Assembly (NCBI GenBank): GCA_003644265.1
Contig: QNBX01000238.1
Coordinates: 1-5,507, forward strand
Direction: 5' to 3'
Length of the DNA: 5,507 nucleotides
Source of the DNA: Planctomycetota bacterium
GTDB lineage: Bacteria > Planctomycetota > B15-G4
Part shown: positions 1-4,909 of the stretch, one piece after another
Layout of the letters: each line of letters starts with the position of its first letter
How positions within the stretch are numbered: the first letter of the stretch is position 1
Notes under the pieces: generated by a model
Database searches by the model: none
The model's input: only the letters and a program-made list of their open reading frames with translations
What the model was told of the DNA's origin: nothing
Program-made: the position numbers and the translations under genes

Positions 1-398
1 AGGTCCCTGGCGTTGGTCATGCCCTGGTCGGTGCTGAGCTTGTCGACATAGCCGTGGTACTGCTCACGAGGTGCCAACACGTTCCAGCCGAGCTCGTGGA
101 GCTCAGTCCCGAGGCGGCGGAACATATAGGGACAGTTGGTGTAGCCGTGGAGCAGCACCACGGTCGTCTCCACCGGTTCATCGTGGATGAGCGACCACGA
201 TTCACAGCGCGGGTCGATGGTCTCGTCGTCACGCGCCTCGACCGAAGCCCACCGTGCCAGTGCCTCTTCCCGATCAGCCGCCGGGTCGGCGTGGGATATG
301 AGCTCGTCCTTGCCCATCGGCTTCAGGCTTGCGTAGACGAGCCAGCCCGCCACGGCGACCAGGAGCACAAGACCGATGACTACGAGGACGCGTCGCAT
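1..398 (-). CDS. Membrane-anchored alpha/beta hydrolase, partial (C-terminus beyond left edge)
   Basis: The reading frame is open from an ATG at 398 to the left edge, giving 132 residues with no stop. Residues 1-4 are basic (MRRV) and residues 5-24 are a hydrophobic stretch, so this is an uncleaved signal anchor or a signal peptide, and the enzyme domain should lie outside the cytoplasmic membrane. Residues 79-91 read TVVLLHGYTNCPY, the strand plus oxyanion-hole motif (LHG-x-TN) of alpha/beta hydrolases. It is followed by a helix and 'WNVLAPREQYHGY' (105-117), the usual second strand and loop. The nucleophile Ser, the acid and the His would be encoded left of the window, so activity cannot be confirmed. 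Lipases, esterases and serine aminopeptidase-like hydrolases of this fold act on esters or acyl groups; the substrate is unknown. The gene is divergent from the mechanosensitive channel gene, with a 97-bp spacer. No Shine-Dalgarno is visible before the ATG. Fold assignment is good; the specific enzyme is not assignable. Confidence 0.85.
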   Translation of the reverse strand, partial: MRRVLVVIGLVLLVAVAGWLVYASLKPMGKDELISHADPAADREEALARWASVEARDDETIDPRCESWSLIHDEPVETTVVLLHGYTNCPYMFRRLGTELHELGWNVLAPREQYHGYVDKLSTDQGMTNARD

Positions 399-405
399 GG
401 CCGTG

Positions 406-411
406 ATGGTA
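406..411 (-). promoter_or_regulatory. Possible -10 hexamer for a leaderless hydrolase transcript
   Basis: On the minus strand TACCAT fits the TANNNT -10 pattern and lies 7 nt before the hydrolase ATG, which has no Shine-Dalgarno. The position would put transcription start at or next to the ATG, as in the better examples elsewhere in the window. The hexamer is weaker than the TAGANT copies and no clear -35 is visible. Confidence 0.35.
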
Positions 412-459
412 TCGCGAATGTGCGGCTACGAGTCTGGGTCGCCACCCGCTCCACTACCC

Positions 460-489
460 CTGACCGAGTGGTGCGGCTTGCGCTAGATT
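460..489 (+). promoter_or_regulatory. Predicted leaderless promoter of the MscS-type gene
   Basis: The -10 hexamer TAGATT (484-489) lies 6 nt (GGCGAC) before the ATG at 496, so a typical start site falls on the A of the ATG. CTGACC at 460-465 matches 4 of 6 positions of the TTGACA -35 box, with an 18-bp spacer. There is no Shine-Dalgarno in the 6 nt left, consistent with a leaderless mRNA. Confidence 0.65.
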
Positions 490-495
490 GGCGAC

Positions 496-1431
496 ATGGA
501 CGTCGCCGAAACCCTCGAAGAAGTCCCCGTAGACGATATCGAGCGGGTCCTCAGCGACCACCTGCTGCTGATGATCATCCTGATCGTCGGGCTCGTCATC
601 CTGTACGTGTTCACGCGACGGATCATGCACTTCGTCGTGCGTCGCGCACTGGAGGCATCGGCCGGCGAGTTCGAGGACGGCGGCGTCACCGCCATCGAGC
701 TGGACAAGCGCTCTCGCACTCTCGAGAGCCTGGCCACCAGCCTCGCTCGGGCCGCGATCGTGGGAGCCATCGCCTTCCTGGTCATCGGCTTCTTCGGTCT
801 CTGGAGCGTGCTCACCGGGCTGGCGCTGCTGCTGGCCGCACTCACTCTCGCCGGGCAGTCGATCGTGCTCGACTACATGATGGGCATCCTGATCATCGTC
901 GAAGGCACCTACTTCGAGGGTGACAATGTCTCGGCAGGCGACCCCGCGTGGGGCATCGCTGGCACCGTCGAGGACGTGGGGCTGCGCAGCACCACCATCC
1001 GCGGACCAGATGGCACGGTGCACTCCATCTCCAACGCCGAGATGCGACGTGTCTCCAACCGCACGCGCATCTACTCGGCCGCCGAGGTGCGTGTTCGCGG
1101 TATCCGCGAGGAGGATCTTGACGAGGTGCTGGAGACGATGAACCGCATCGGTGAGGAGATGGCCGCGGACCCGAGGTTCGCCGACAACATCATGGAAGCA
1201 CCCAAGGTGAAGTTCCTGGGCGACCCCGACGACCTCGGCTGGTCGGCGACGATGCGAGGCAAGGTCATGGCGTCCCAGCGCTGGACCATCGGCACGGAGA
1301 TTCGTCGCCGCCTGAACCGGGCCTTCCTGGAGGGGGGCATCGAGCTCAACAAGCGTGGCGTAGCGCCGCGCGTGGCCCGAAGCGGTGGTCAGCCCACGCC
1401 GCCCTACGTAGCCGAGCCCGACGACGAATAG
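496..1431 (+). CDS. MscS-family mechanosensitive ion channel
   Basis: This 311-residue protein has the size and plan of small-conductance MscS channels (E. coli MscS is 286 aa), which sit in the cytoplasmic membrane as homoheptamers and release solutes on hypo-osmotic shock. A first membrane helix lies at about 22-40, followed by a charged linker (41-82). TM2 is at about 83-101 and the pore-lining TM3 at about 103-137. The beta domain follows: EGTYFEGDNV (136-145), GTVEDVGLRSTTIRGPDG (156-173) and 'SISNAEM' (177-183), in place of the family's usual PN-x-x. An alpha/beta C-terminal domain spans about 195-285, and the tail after 297 is Pro- and acid-rich. The ATG at 496 is chosen because a -10 box sits exactly 6 nt upstream. 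TM3 is poorer in glycine than typical MscS and carries Asp126 where E. coli MscS has Asn117 (alignment by eye). The family call is firm; actual mechanosensitivity is inferred. Confidence 0.9.
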   Translation: MDVAETLEEVPVDDIERVLSDHLLLMIILIVGLVILYVFTRRIMHFVVRRALEASAGEFEDGGVTAIELDKRSRTLESLATSLARAAIVGAIAFLVIGFFGLWSVLTGLALLLAALTLAGQSIVLDYMMGILIIVEGTYFEGDNVSAGDPAWGIAGTVEDVGLRSTTIRGPDGTVHSISNAEMRRVSNRTRIYSAAEVRVRGIREEDLDEVLETMNRIGEEMAADPRFADNIMEAPKVKFLGDPDDLGWSATMRGKVMASQRWTIGTEIRRRLNRAFLEGGIELNKRGVAPRVARSGGQPTPPYVAEPDDE

Positions 1432-1490
1432 GGTCGCCCTCGCGAACCTGCCGGCACCGGCCTGCCAGCGGCGGTGTCTCGTGGACATCC

Positions 1491-1505
1491 GTCGCCCCAG
1501 GCGAC
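1491..1505. repeat. Palindromic repeat, copy 1 (degenerate)
   Basis: GTCGCC-CCA-GGCGAC is an inverted repeat with 6-bp arms, 60 bp after the MscS-type stop codon. Aligned in register with copy 2, the 24 bases 1489-1512 match 18 of 24, including the terminal GAC, so this is a diverged copy of the same element. A terminator hairpin role is possible but there is no T-tract. Confidence 0.65.
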
Positions 1506-1584
1506 CGTAGACCACGTTGTAGCCACCCCTGCGACCGCTTCAGGCCGCATATGCCGCTCAAGAGGTGCGCTTTGGGGGGCCTAC

Positions 1585-1607
1585 CGTCGCCCCGGGTGAC
1601 GCCTGAC
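1585..1607. repeat. Palindromic repeat, copy 2
   Basis: The core 1586-1600 is GTCGCCC-C-GGGTGAC, followed by GCCTGAC. The 23-bp block differs from copy 3 at one base (1597 T versus 1699 C). That change turns a C:G pair into a G:U wobble in plus-strand RNA, so a hairpin would still form. It starts 95 bp after copy 1. Confidence 0.8.
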
Positions 1608-1685
1608 TACTACGTCTGAGCGATCGTGAGACTACCGTTGCTGGTGGCGACGTATGTCCGTCGTGCTCGTGCGATCCGTCGGATA

Positions 1686-1709
1686 GCGTCGCCCCGGGCG
1701 ACGCCTGAC
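1686..1709. repeat. Palindromic repeat, copy 3 (perfect); possible terminator hairpin
   Basis: GCGTCGCCCCGGGCGACGC (1686-1704) is a perfect 9-bp-arm palindrome around a single C, foldable as 8 bp with a 3-nt loop, followed by CCTGAC as in copy 2. It starts 102 bp after copy 2 and ends 30 bp from the YggT-like stop codon. Its position suits a terminator for the minus-strand gene, or a REP-like or protein-binding repeat. Which of these applies is not shown by the sequence. Confidence 0.8.
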
Positions 1710-1738
1710 CATGAAGCCCGCATCGAGCGGCCGATTGG

Positions 1739-2074
1739 CTAGCTGGCGGGCCGGAAGATCAGACGCAGCACGAAGAGCGAGAACCACGCAGCGACGCCCC
1801 AGAACAGCATCGCCACGGGCACAAGCGGCTCGAACTCCTCGGGACCGCTGACGCTGTCGTCGCCGACAGCCACCAGTTCCTCGGCCAGGCCGGTGATCTC
1901 GAAGCGCTCCACGATGGCCTCGACCGGCAGCAGCCAGACGTCGGTGATGTCCAGCAGCGCCGGCACGAACTCGAGCAGGCTCGGGGGTACCTCCACGAAA
2001 GGCAGCGCCAGCCGCAGCACCAACGTGATCTGCACGAAGGCGAAGAACAGCCCGGCCAGTCGGATGAAGATCAC
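1739..2074 (-). CDS. YggT-like small integral membrane protein
   Basis: The protein has 111 residues and a GTG start. A first membrane helix lies at about 4-26 (IRLAGLFFAFVQITLVLRLALPF) and a second at about 84-107 (LVPVAMLFWGVAAWFSLFVLRLI). The linker contains LLDITDVWLLPVEAI (40-54), which resembles the 'TDP-x-L-x-P' segment after the first helix in YggT-family proteins. Arg21 inside the first helix also fits the 'R' at the end of the YggT helix. The region 65-83 is acidic and may be a loop. YggT proteins have no settled biochemical role; some sit near division or osmotic-stress genes. The GTG is chosen because TAGACT lies exactly 6 nt upstream, and a later start would remove helix 1. It is convergent with the MscS-type gene and divergent from the kinase-like gene. 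Family membership is moderately supported; the gene is certainly plausible from its membrane topology. Confidence 0.75.
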   Translation of the reverse strand: MIFIRLAGLFFAFVQITLVLRLALPFVEVPPSLLEFVPALLDITDVWLLPVEAIVERFEITGLAEELVAVGDDSVSGPEEFEPLVPVAMLFWGVAAWFSLFVLRLIFRPAS

Positions 2075-2080
2075 CTCGAC

Positions 2081-2086
2081 AGTCTA
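2081..2086 (-). promoter_or_regulatory. -10 hexamer of the YggT-like gene (leaderless)
   Basis: On the minus strand TAGACT is followed by 6 nt (GTCGAG) and the GTG start at 2074, which puts transcription start on the start codon. The preceding bases TCG are shared with the divergent promoter (TCGTAGA in both). No convincing -35 box is visible. Confidence 0.6.
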
Positions 2087-2139
2087 CGAGGAACGCGCCA
2101 AGACTCCGTTTCGCTCTCCACCACTGCCCACCGGCGTCG

Positions 2140-2145
2140 TAGAGT
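2140..2145 (+). promoter_or_regulatory. -10 hexamer of the kinase-like gene (leaderless)
   Basis: TAGAGT is followed by 6 nt (CTGCAG) and the ATG at 2152. The two divergent -10 boxes are 53 bp apart, so RNA polymerase footprints would overlap and the two promoters may compete. The -35 region (TCCACC or similar) is weak. Confidence 0.6.
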
Positions 2146-2151
2146 CTGCAG

Positions 2152-2679
2152 ATGCCGAAGTCAGGGCCCTCGACCATGGTGCTCATCGGCATGATGGGCT
2201 CAGGCAAGACGACGGTGGGCCAGGCGCTGGCAGCACGCACGGGCTGGCGCTACGTGGACAATGACGAGTTGGTCCGTACCGTCACGGGGCGGGAGCCGAA
2301 GGAGATCGACGCCACCGACGGGGATGGAGCCCTGCACCTGGCCGAGGCCGCGGCATTGCGACACGCACTGACGTTGCCGCCGCCGCTCATCGTGGGAGCC
2401 GCTGCCTGGGTCGTGACCGACCCCACCTCGGTGGCGCTGCTACGGGCACGACCGGCGGTGGTGTACCTGCGGGCTCGGCCCGAAACACTGCGGGCGCGCA
2501 TCGGCACCGGAGCGGGGCGTCGCGAGGATGCCACCGACCTGGCCTGGCTGGAGACGCGCACCGGGGAACGTGACGAGACATACCGCGATATGGCGGCGTT
2601 GACGATCGACACTGACAGCCTGACCGCGGACAAGATCGCGCGAAGGATCCTGGAAGCGGCAGTGGCCTGGGCAGGCTAG
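2152..2679 (+). CDS. Shikimate-kinase-like P-loop kinase with altered substrate site
   Basis: This 175-residue protein is the length of shikimate kinases and colinear with them throughout. Walker A is GMMGSGKT (13-20). YVDNDEL (34-40) matches the F/L-x-D-T-D motif, with Asp38 at the Mg/shikimate position. [12 protein letters not shown] (54-65) matches the helix that normally reads ATDGE-x-x-FRRIE, and Arg140 (ERDETY) matches the second shikimate-carboxylate Arg. However, the first such Arg (R58 in M. tuberculosis AroK) is His62. The GGG substrate loop is Gly82-Ala83-Ala84, and the lid motif with Arg117 (RPLL) is replaced by [11 protein letters not shown] (118-128). By family knowledge these residues are needed to bind shikimate, so I infer an ATP-dependent small-molecule kinase of other or lost specificity. 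No other aromatic-pathway gene is adjacent. Automatic pipelines may name it aroK. Its stop shares CTAG with the opposing gene. The ATG at 2152 is supported by the -10 box; Met9 is the alternative. Confidence 0.85.
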   Translation: MPKSGPSTMVLIGMMGSGKTTVGQALAARTGWRYVDNDELVRTVTGREPKEIDATDGDGALHLAEAAALRHALTLPPPLIVGAAAWVVTDPTSVALLRARPAVVYLRARPETLRARIGTGAGRREDATDLAWLETRTGERDETYRDMAALTIDTDSLTADKIARRILEAAVAWAG

Positions 2680-3650
2680 GAGATCACCGGATCGGGCAAC
2701 GGCTCACCGCGGATACCGGCGATGAGGTTGTCCGCCGCCTTCTCCGCCATGCGGTCGCGCGTTCGCTCGGAAGCTGAGGCGATGTGCGGCAGGATGAGGC
2801 AGTTGGGCAGCCCCACGAGCGGATGATCCGCGCGCAGCGGCTCCGGGTCGGTCACGTCGAGCCCGGCCGCGAAGAGCCTGTTCGAGCGGAGCGCATCAGC
2901 GAGGGCGACCTGGTCGACCACGGCGCCACGGCTGGTGTTGATGAGGATGGCACCCGGCCTCATCTGCGCCAACGCGGCCGCATCGATGAGATGGCGCGTT
3001 TCGTCACTGAGCACAGTGTGGAGGCTGACGAAGTCGGACTCGGCCAGGACCGTCTCGAGGGGAGCGTACGTGGCGGCCAGCTCTGTCTCGGTGACCGCGT
3101 CGGCACGAACCTTGTCGAAGTACAGCGTGCGCATCCCGAAGCCCACCGCTCGCCGCGCCATCTCGCGACCGATACGGCCGAACCCCACGAGGCCGAGCGT
3201 GGCGCCGTGGACGTCCTTGCCCAGCAGCAGCATCGGCCCCCACGTCTGCCAGCGGTCGTCGCGCACGAAGTCGTGCCCCTCGGGCAGCCGGCGTGCGGTC
3301 GCCATCAGCAGCGCGAAGGCCAGGTCGGCCGTGGTCTCGGTGAGCACGCCGGGCGTGTTGCCGACAGCGACGCCGCGTCGCGCGCAGGCAGGCACGTCGA
3401 TGTTGTCGTAGCCCACCGCGAAGTTGGAGACGACCCGCAGGCTCGGCCCGGCAGAATCAAGGAGTTCGTCATCGACCCGATCGGTGAGCAGCGAGAGCAG
3501 TCCATCCACGCCGTGGACCTTCTGCAGCAGGACCTCACGCGGTGGCGGCAGGTCGTCGAGCCAGACTTCGGCATCGGCCGCCTCGCGAACACGGTCAAGA
3601 CCTGCCGAGGGGATGACGCGGGTGACGAAGACCCGCGACCGCTCGCTCAT
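2676..3650 (-). CDS. D-2-hydroxyacid dehydrogenase, glyoxylate/hydroxypyruvate reductase type
   Basis: The protein has 324 residues, normal for the family. These cytoplasmic enzymes reduce glyoxylate to glycolate or hydroxypyruvate to D-glycerate with NAD(P)H. The substrate-binding half shows [12 protein letters not shown] (75-86) and [19 protein letters not shown] (93-111). The Rossmann half has GFGRIG (156-161). The catalytic triad is complete: Arg241 (NTSRGAVVD), Glu270 (DVTDPEP) and His289 (LPHIASAS). Asp179 ends the second Rossmann strand (LYFDK), which usually favours NADH over NADPH; this is an inference. The gene starts inside the aminotransferase stop (ATGA, 3647-3650) with no clear Shine-Dalgarno, so its translation is probably coupled. 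Its stop codon overlaps the kinase-like gene's stop. The motif set resembles GyaR/GhrB enzymes more than SerA, since there is no C-terminal ACT domain. The exact substrate is uncertain. Confidence 0.92.
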   Translation of the reverse strand: MSERSRVFVTRVIPSAGLDRVREAADAEVWLDDLPPPREVLLQKVHGVDGLLSLLTDRVDDELLDSAGPSLRVVSNFAVGYDNIDVPACARRGVAVGNTPGVLTETTADLAFALLMATARRLPEGHDFVRDDRWQTWGPMLLLGKDVHGATLGLVGFGRIGREMARRAVGFGMRTLYFDKVRADAVTETELAATYAPLETVLAESDFVSLHTVLSDETRHLIDAAALAQMRPGAILINTSRGAVVDQVALADALRSNRLFAAGLDVTDPEPLRADHPLVGLPNCLILPHIASASERTRDRMAEKAADNLIAGIRGEPLPDPVIS

Positions 3651-4819
3651 CGGTCGGCTGCGGCGGCCAGGAAGGTGGCCATGCGCTCCAGGGCGAGGCG
3701 CAGGTTGGCCGCGGAGTTGGCATAGGACACGCGCAGGCGGTCGGTCGCGATCCCTCCGAAGGCCGTGCCGGCAAGCACGCAGACCCCGGCTTCCTCCAAC
3801 AACCGATCGGCGAGGGTGGAGCCGTCCATGCCCGTGCCGCTGACGTCCGGGAAGGCATAGAAGGCGCCGGCCGGCATCGGAGCCGTCACCCCGGGCAGCG
3901 CATTCAGGCCGTCGATGATGAGCGTGCGCCGCGCCCGGAACTCAGCCACCATCGCATCGACCGCGTCCTGCGGGCCCTCAAGCGCCTCGGCGCCGGCGAT
4001 CTGCGCGTACGTGGCCGTGCACGAGACGGTGTTGACGAGCAGTCGCTCGAAGGGCGGCACCAGTGGAGGTGGCAGGATGCCCCAACCCAACCGCCAGCCG
4101 GTCATGGCATACGTCTTGGAGAGGCCGTCGAGGACGATGGTGCGCTCGGCCATGCCCTCGACCGCGAGGATCGAGTGGTGCTCACCCTCGTAGAGGATGC
4201 GGGAGTAGATCTCGTCGGCCAGCACCACCAGGTCGTTGGCCATGGCGATCGAGGCGATGCCCTCGATGTCGGTCTTCGTCAGCACGGCTCCGCTGGGGTT
4301 GTGGGGGCTGTTGAGGACAAGCACTCGCGTTCGAGGTGAGACCAGCGCGCGCAACTCGTCGAGGTCCAGGCGGAAGTCATTCCTTTCACGCAGCGAGATG
4401 GGTACCGGGGTGGCGCCCATGAAGCGCACCATCGACTCGTAGATGGGGAAGCCCGGGTCGGGCACGATGACCTCATCACCGGACCCGACGAGCGCCATCA
4501 TCGCGAACGCCATGATGGGTTTGGCGCCAGGGGTGACGACGACGTGGTCAGGGCTGACCTCCACGCCACGGCGGCGACCAAAGTCAGCGGCGATGGCTTC
4601 CCGGAAAGCAGGTACACCGGCGGCCGGGGCATAGTGCGTGTGGCCGTCGGCGAGCGCCCGTCGGGCTGCCTCGACGATGTTGGGCGGGGTATCGAAGTCG
4701 GGCTCGCCGATGTGGAGGCCGACGATGTCACGGCCGGCGGCAACCAGCGCACGCGCCTTGGCTGCAGCCTCGAAGGCGGTCTCGGTCCCGATGTGGTCCA
4801 TGCGCTCGGCGAGTCTCAT
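3647..4819 (-). CDS. PLP-dependent class I/II aminotransferase (aspartate aminotransferase-like)
   Basis: The protein has 390 residues, the usual size for fold-type I subgroup I-gamma aminotransferases. These transfer an amino group between an amino acid and a 2-oxoacid in the cytoplasm. Visible motifs in order are [11 protein letters not shown] (35-45), [14 protein letters not shown] (62-75), [12 protein letters not shown] (96-107), [16 protein letters not shown] (121-136), NSPHNPSG (170-177, Asn174), [10 protein letters not shown] (201-210, Asp202 and Tyr205 contacting PLP), [13 protein letters not shown] (234-246, Lys235 forming the PLP Schiff base and Arg243 binding phosphate) and RLRVSYA (361-367, with Arg363 the usual carboxylate-binding Arg). 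All key residues are present, so it should be active. It heads an operon with a 2-oxoacid reductase, which suggests its keto product is reduced by the partner; glyoxylate and hydroxypyruvate are candidates. The ATG at 4819 is chosen over Met7 because a -10 box lies 6 nt upstream. Substrate cannot be set from sequence. Confidence 0.93.
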   Translation of the reverse strand: MRLAERMDHIGTETAFEAAAKARALVAAGRDIVGLHIGEPDFDTPPNIVEAARRALADGHTHYAPAAGVPAFREAIAADFGRRRGVEVSPDHVVVTPGAKPIMAFAMMALVGSGDEVIVPDPGFPIYESMVRFMGATPVPISLRERNDFRLDLDELRALVSPRTRVLVLNSPHNPSGAVLTKTDIEGIASIAMANDLVVLADEIYSRILYEGEHHSILAVEGMAERTIVLDGLSKTYAMTGWRLGWGILPPPLVPPFERLLVNTVSCTATYAQIAGAEALEGPQDAVDAMVAEFRARRTLIIDGLNALPGVTAPMPAGAFYAFPDVSGTGMDGSTLADRLLEEAGVCVLAGTAFGGIATDRLRVSYANSAANLRLALERMATFLAAAADR

Positions 4820-4825
4820 GGCCTC

Positions 4826-4831
4826 AATCTA
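4826..4831 (-). promoter_or_regulatory. -10 hexamer of the aminotransferase-reductase operon (leaderless)
   Basis: On the minus strand TAGATT is followed by 6 nt (GAGGCC) and the ATG at 4819. The context GCGCTAGATTG is identical over 11 bases to the promoter of the MscS-type gene (TGCGCTAGATTGG there). No good -35 is visible at 16-18 bp, and the position is occupied by a dyad, so an activator may be needed. Confidence 0.65.
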
Positions 4832-4840
4832 GCGCCCGGC

Positions 4841-4861
4841 AGCGGACCAGTTTCGTCCGCT
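4841..4861. promoter_or_regulatory. Perfect 7-bp-arm inverted repeat, candidate operator
   Basis: AGCGGAC (4841-4847), a 7-base gap and GTCCGCT (4855-4861) form a perfect dyad of 21 bp. It covers about -22 to -42 from the predicted operon start, on top of the -35 region of the aminotransferase promoter. A dimeric repressor such as a TetR- or GntR-type protein would fit this geometry, but the protein is unknown. No U-tract follows, and it lies between divergent starts, so a terminator is unlikely. Confidence 0.45.
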
Positions 4862-4872
4862 CCGCAGCCATC

Positions 4873-4888
4873 TGTGAGCAAAGTCACC
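4873..4888. promoter_or_regulatory. CRP/GlxR-type binding site candidate
   Basis: TGTGAGCAAAGTCACC matches the CRP-family consensus TGTGA-N6-TCACA at 9 of 10 conserved positions. Its centre (4880.5) is 61.5 bp before the predicted aminotransferase start, the classical class I activator position. It is about 29.5 bp before the DUF2203 start, a position that would block RNA polymerase. A match this good is expected about 0.16 times by chance in the whole window under equal base frequencies. Confidence 0.4.
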
Positions 4889-4893
4889 GCGCG

Positions 4894-4902
4894 TGCGAGA
4901 AT
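4894..4902 (+). promoter_or_regulatory. Possible extended -10 promoter of the DUF2203 gene
   Basis: TG-C-GAGAAT has a TGN extension and a hexamer one base off TAGAAT, ending 7 nt before the GTG at 4910. No Shine-Dalgarno is evident before the GTG (ATCCCCGGC), so a leaderless transcript is again the simplest reading. It is weaker than the TAGANT cases because the first base is G. Confidence 0.4.
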
Positions 4903-4909
4903 CCCCGGC

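Larger units (their letters stand above)
1432..1738. other. Convergent intergenic region, no convincing gene, carries three palindromic repeats
   Basis: This 307-bp stretch lies between the stop codons of the MscS-type gene and the YggT-like gene, so both flanking transcripts should end here. I see no protein with recognisable features on either strand and no tRNA-like fold. The open frames crossing it are low-complexity Arg-rich translations. It holds three copies of a GTCGCCC/GGGCGAC palindrome (listed separately), a small dyad at 1450-1461 (GCCGG-CA-CCGGC) and another at 1674-1684 (ATCCG-T-CGGAT). No U-tract follows any hairpin, so a classical intrinsic terminator is not shown, although U-poor hairpins may terminate in high-GC bacteria. 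Confidence 0.6.

Noticed and set aside
54..923. 289-codon plus-strand open frame over the hydrolase and the start of the MscS-type gene
   Set aside because: It crosses two well-supported genes in other frames, and its second half is an Arg/His-rich frame-shifted reading of the channel gene.
454..1515. 353-codon minus-strand open frame opposite the MscS-type gene
   Set aside because: It lies antisense to a recognisable gene and its translation is rich in Arg, His, Asp and Gln with no family motif. This is typical of the mirror frame in high-GC coding DNA.
1346..1561. 71-codon minus-strand open frame in the convergent intergenic region
   Set aside because: Arg-rich low-complexity translation, no promoter or Shine-Dalgarno, and it runs into the MscS-type gene.
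1491..1709. CRISPR array reading of the three palindromic repeats
   Set aside because: Only three copies, repeat unit too short and one copy degenerate, spacing near 100 bp instead of 50-75, and no cas gene in the window.
2101..2147. AGACTC ... GAGTCT inverted repeat in the YggT/kinase spacer
   Set aside because: Arms are only 6 bp with a 35-bp gap and one arm is part of the -10 box; it is too weak to call an operator.
2784..3725. 313-codon plus-strand open frame opposite the dehydrogenase
   Set aside because: It is antisense to a gene with all catalytic motifs intact; the translation has no recognisable domain and is Arg/Gln/Val-rich.
4544..4909. Upstream in-frame extension of the DUF2203 gene
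   Set aside because: The extension overlaps the aminotransferase coding sequence on the other strand and has no family similarity; GTG at 4910 gives the family-typical N-terminus.
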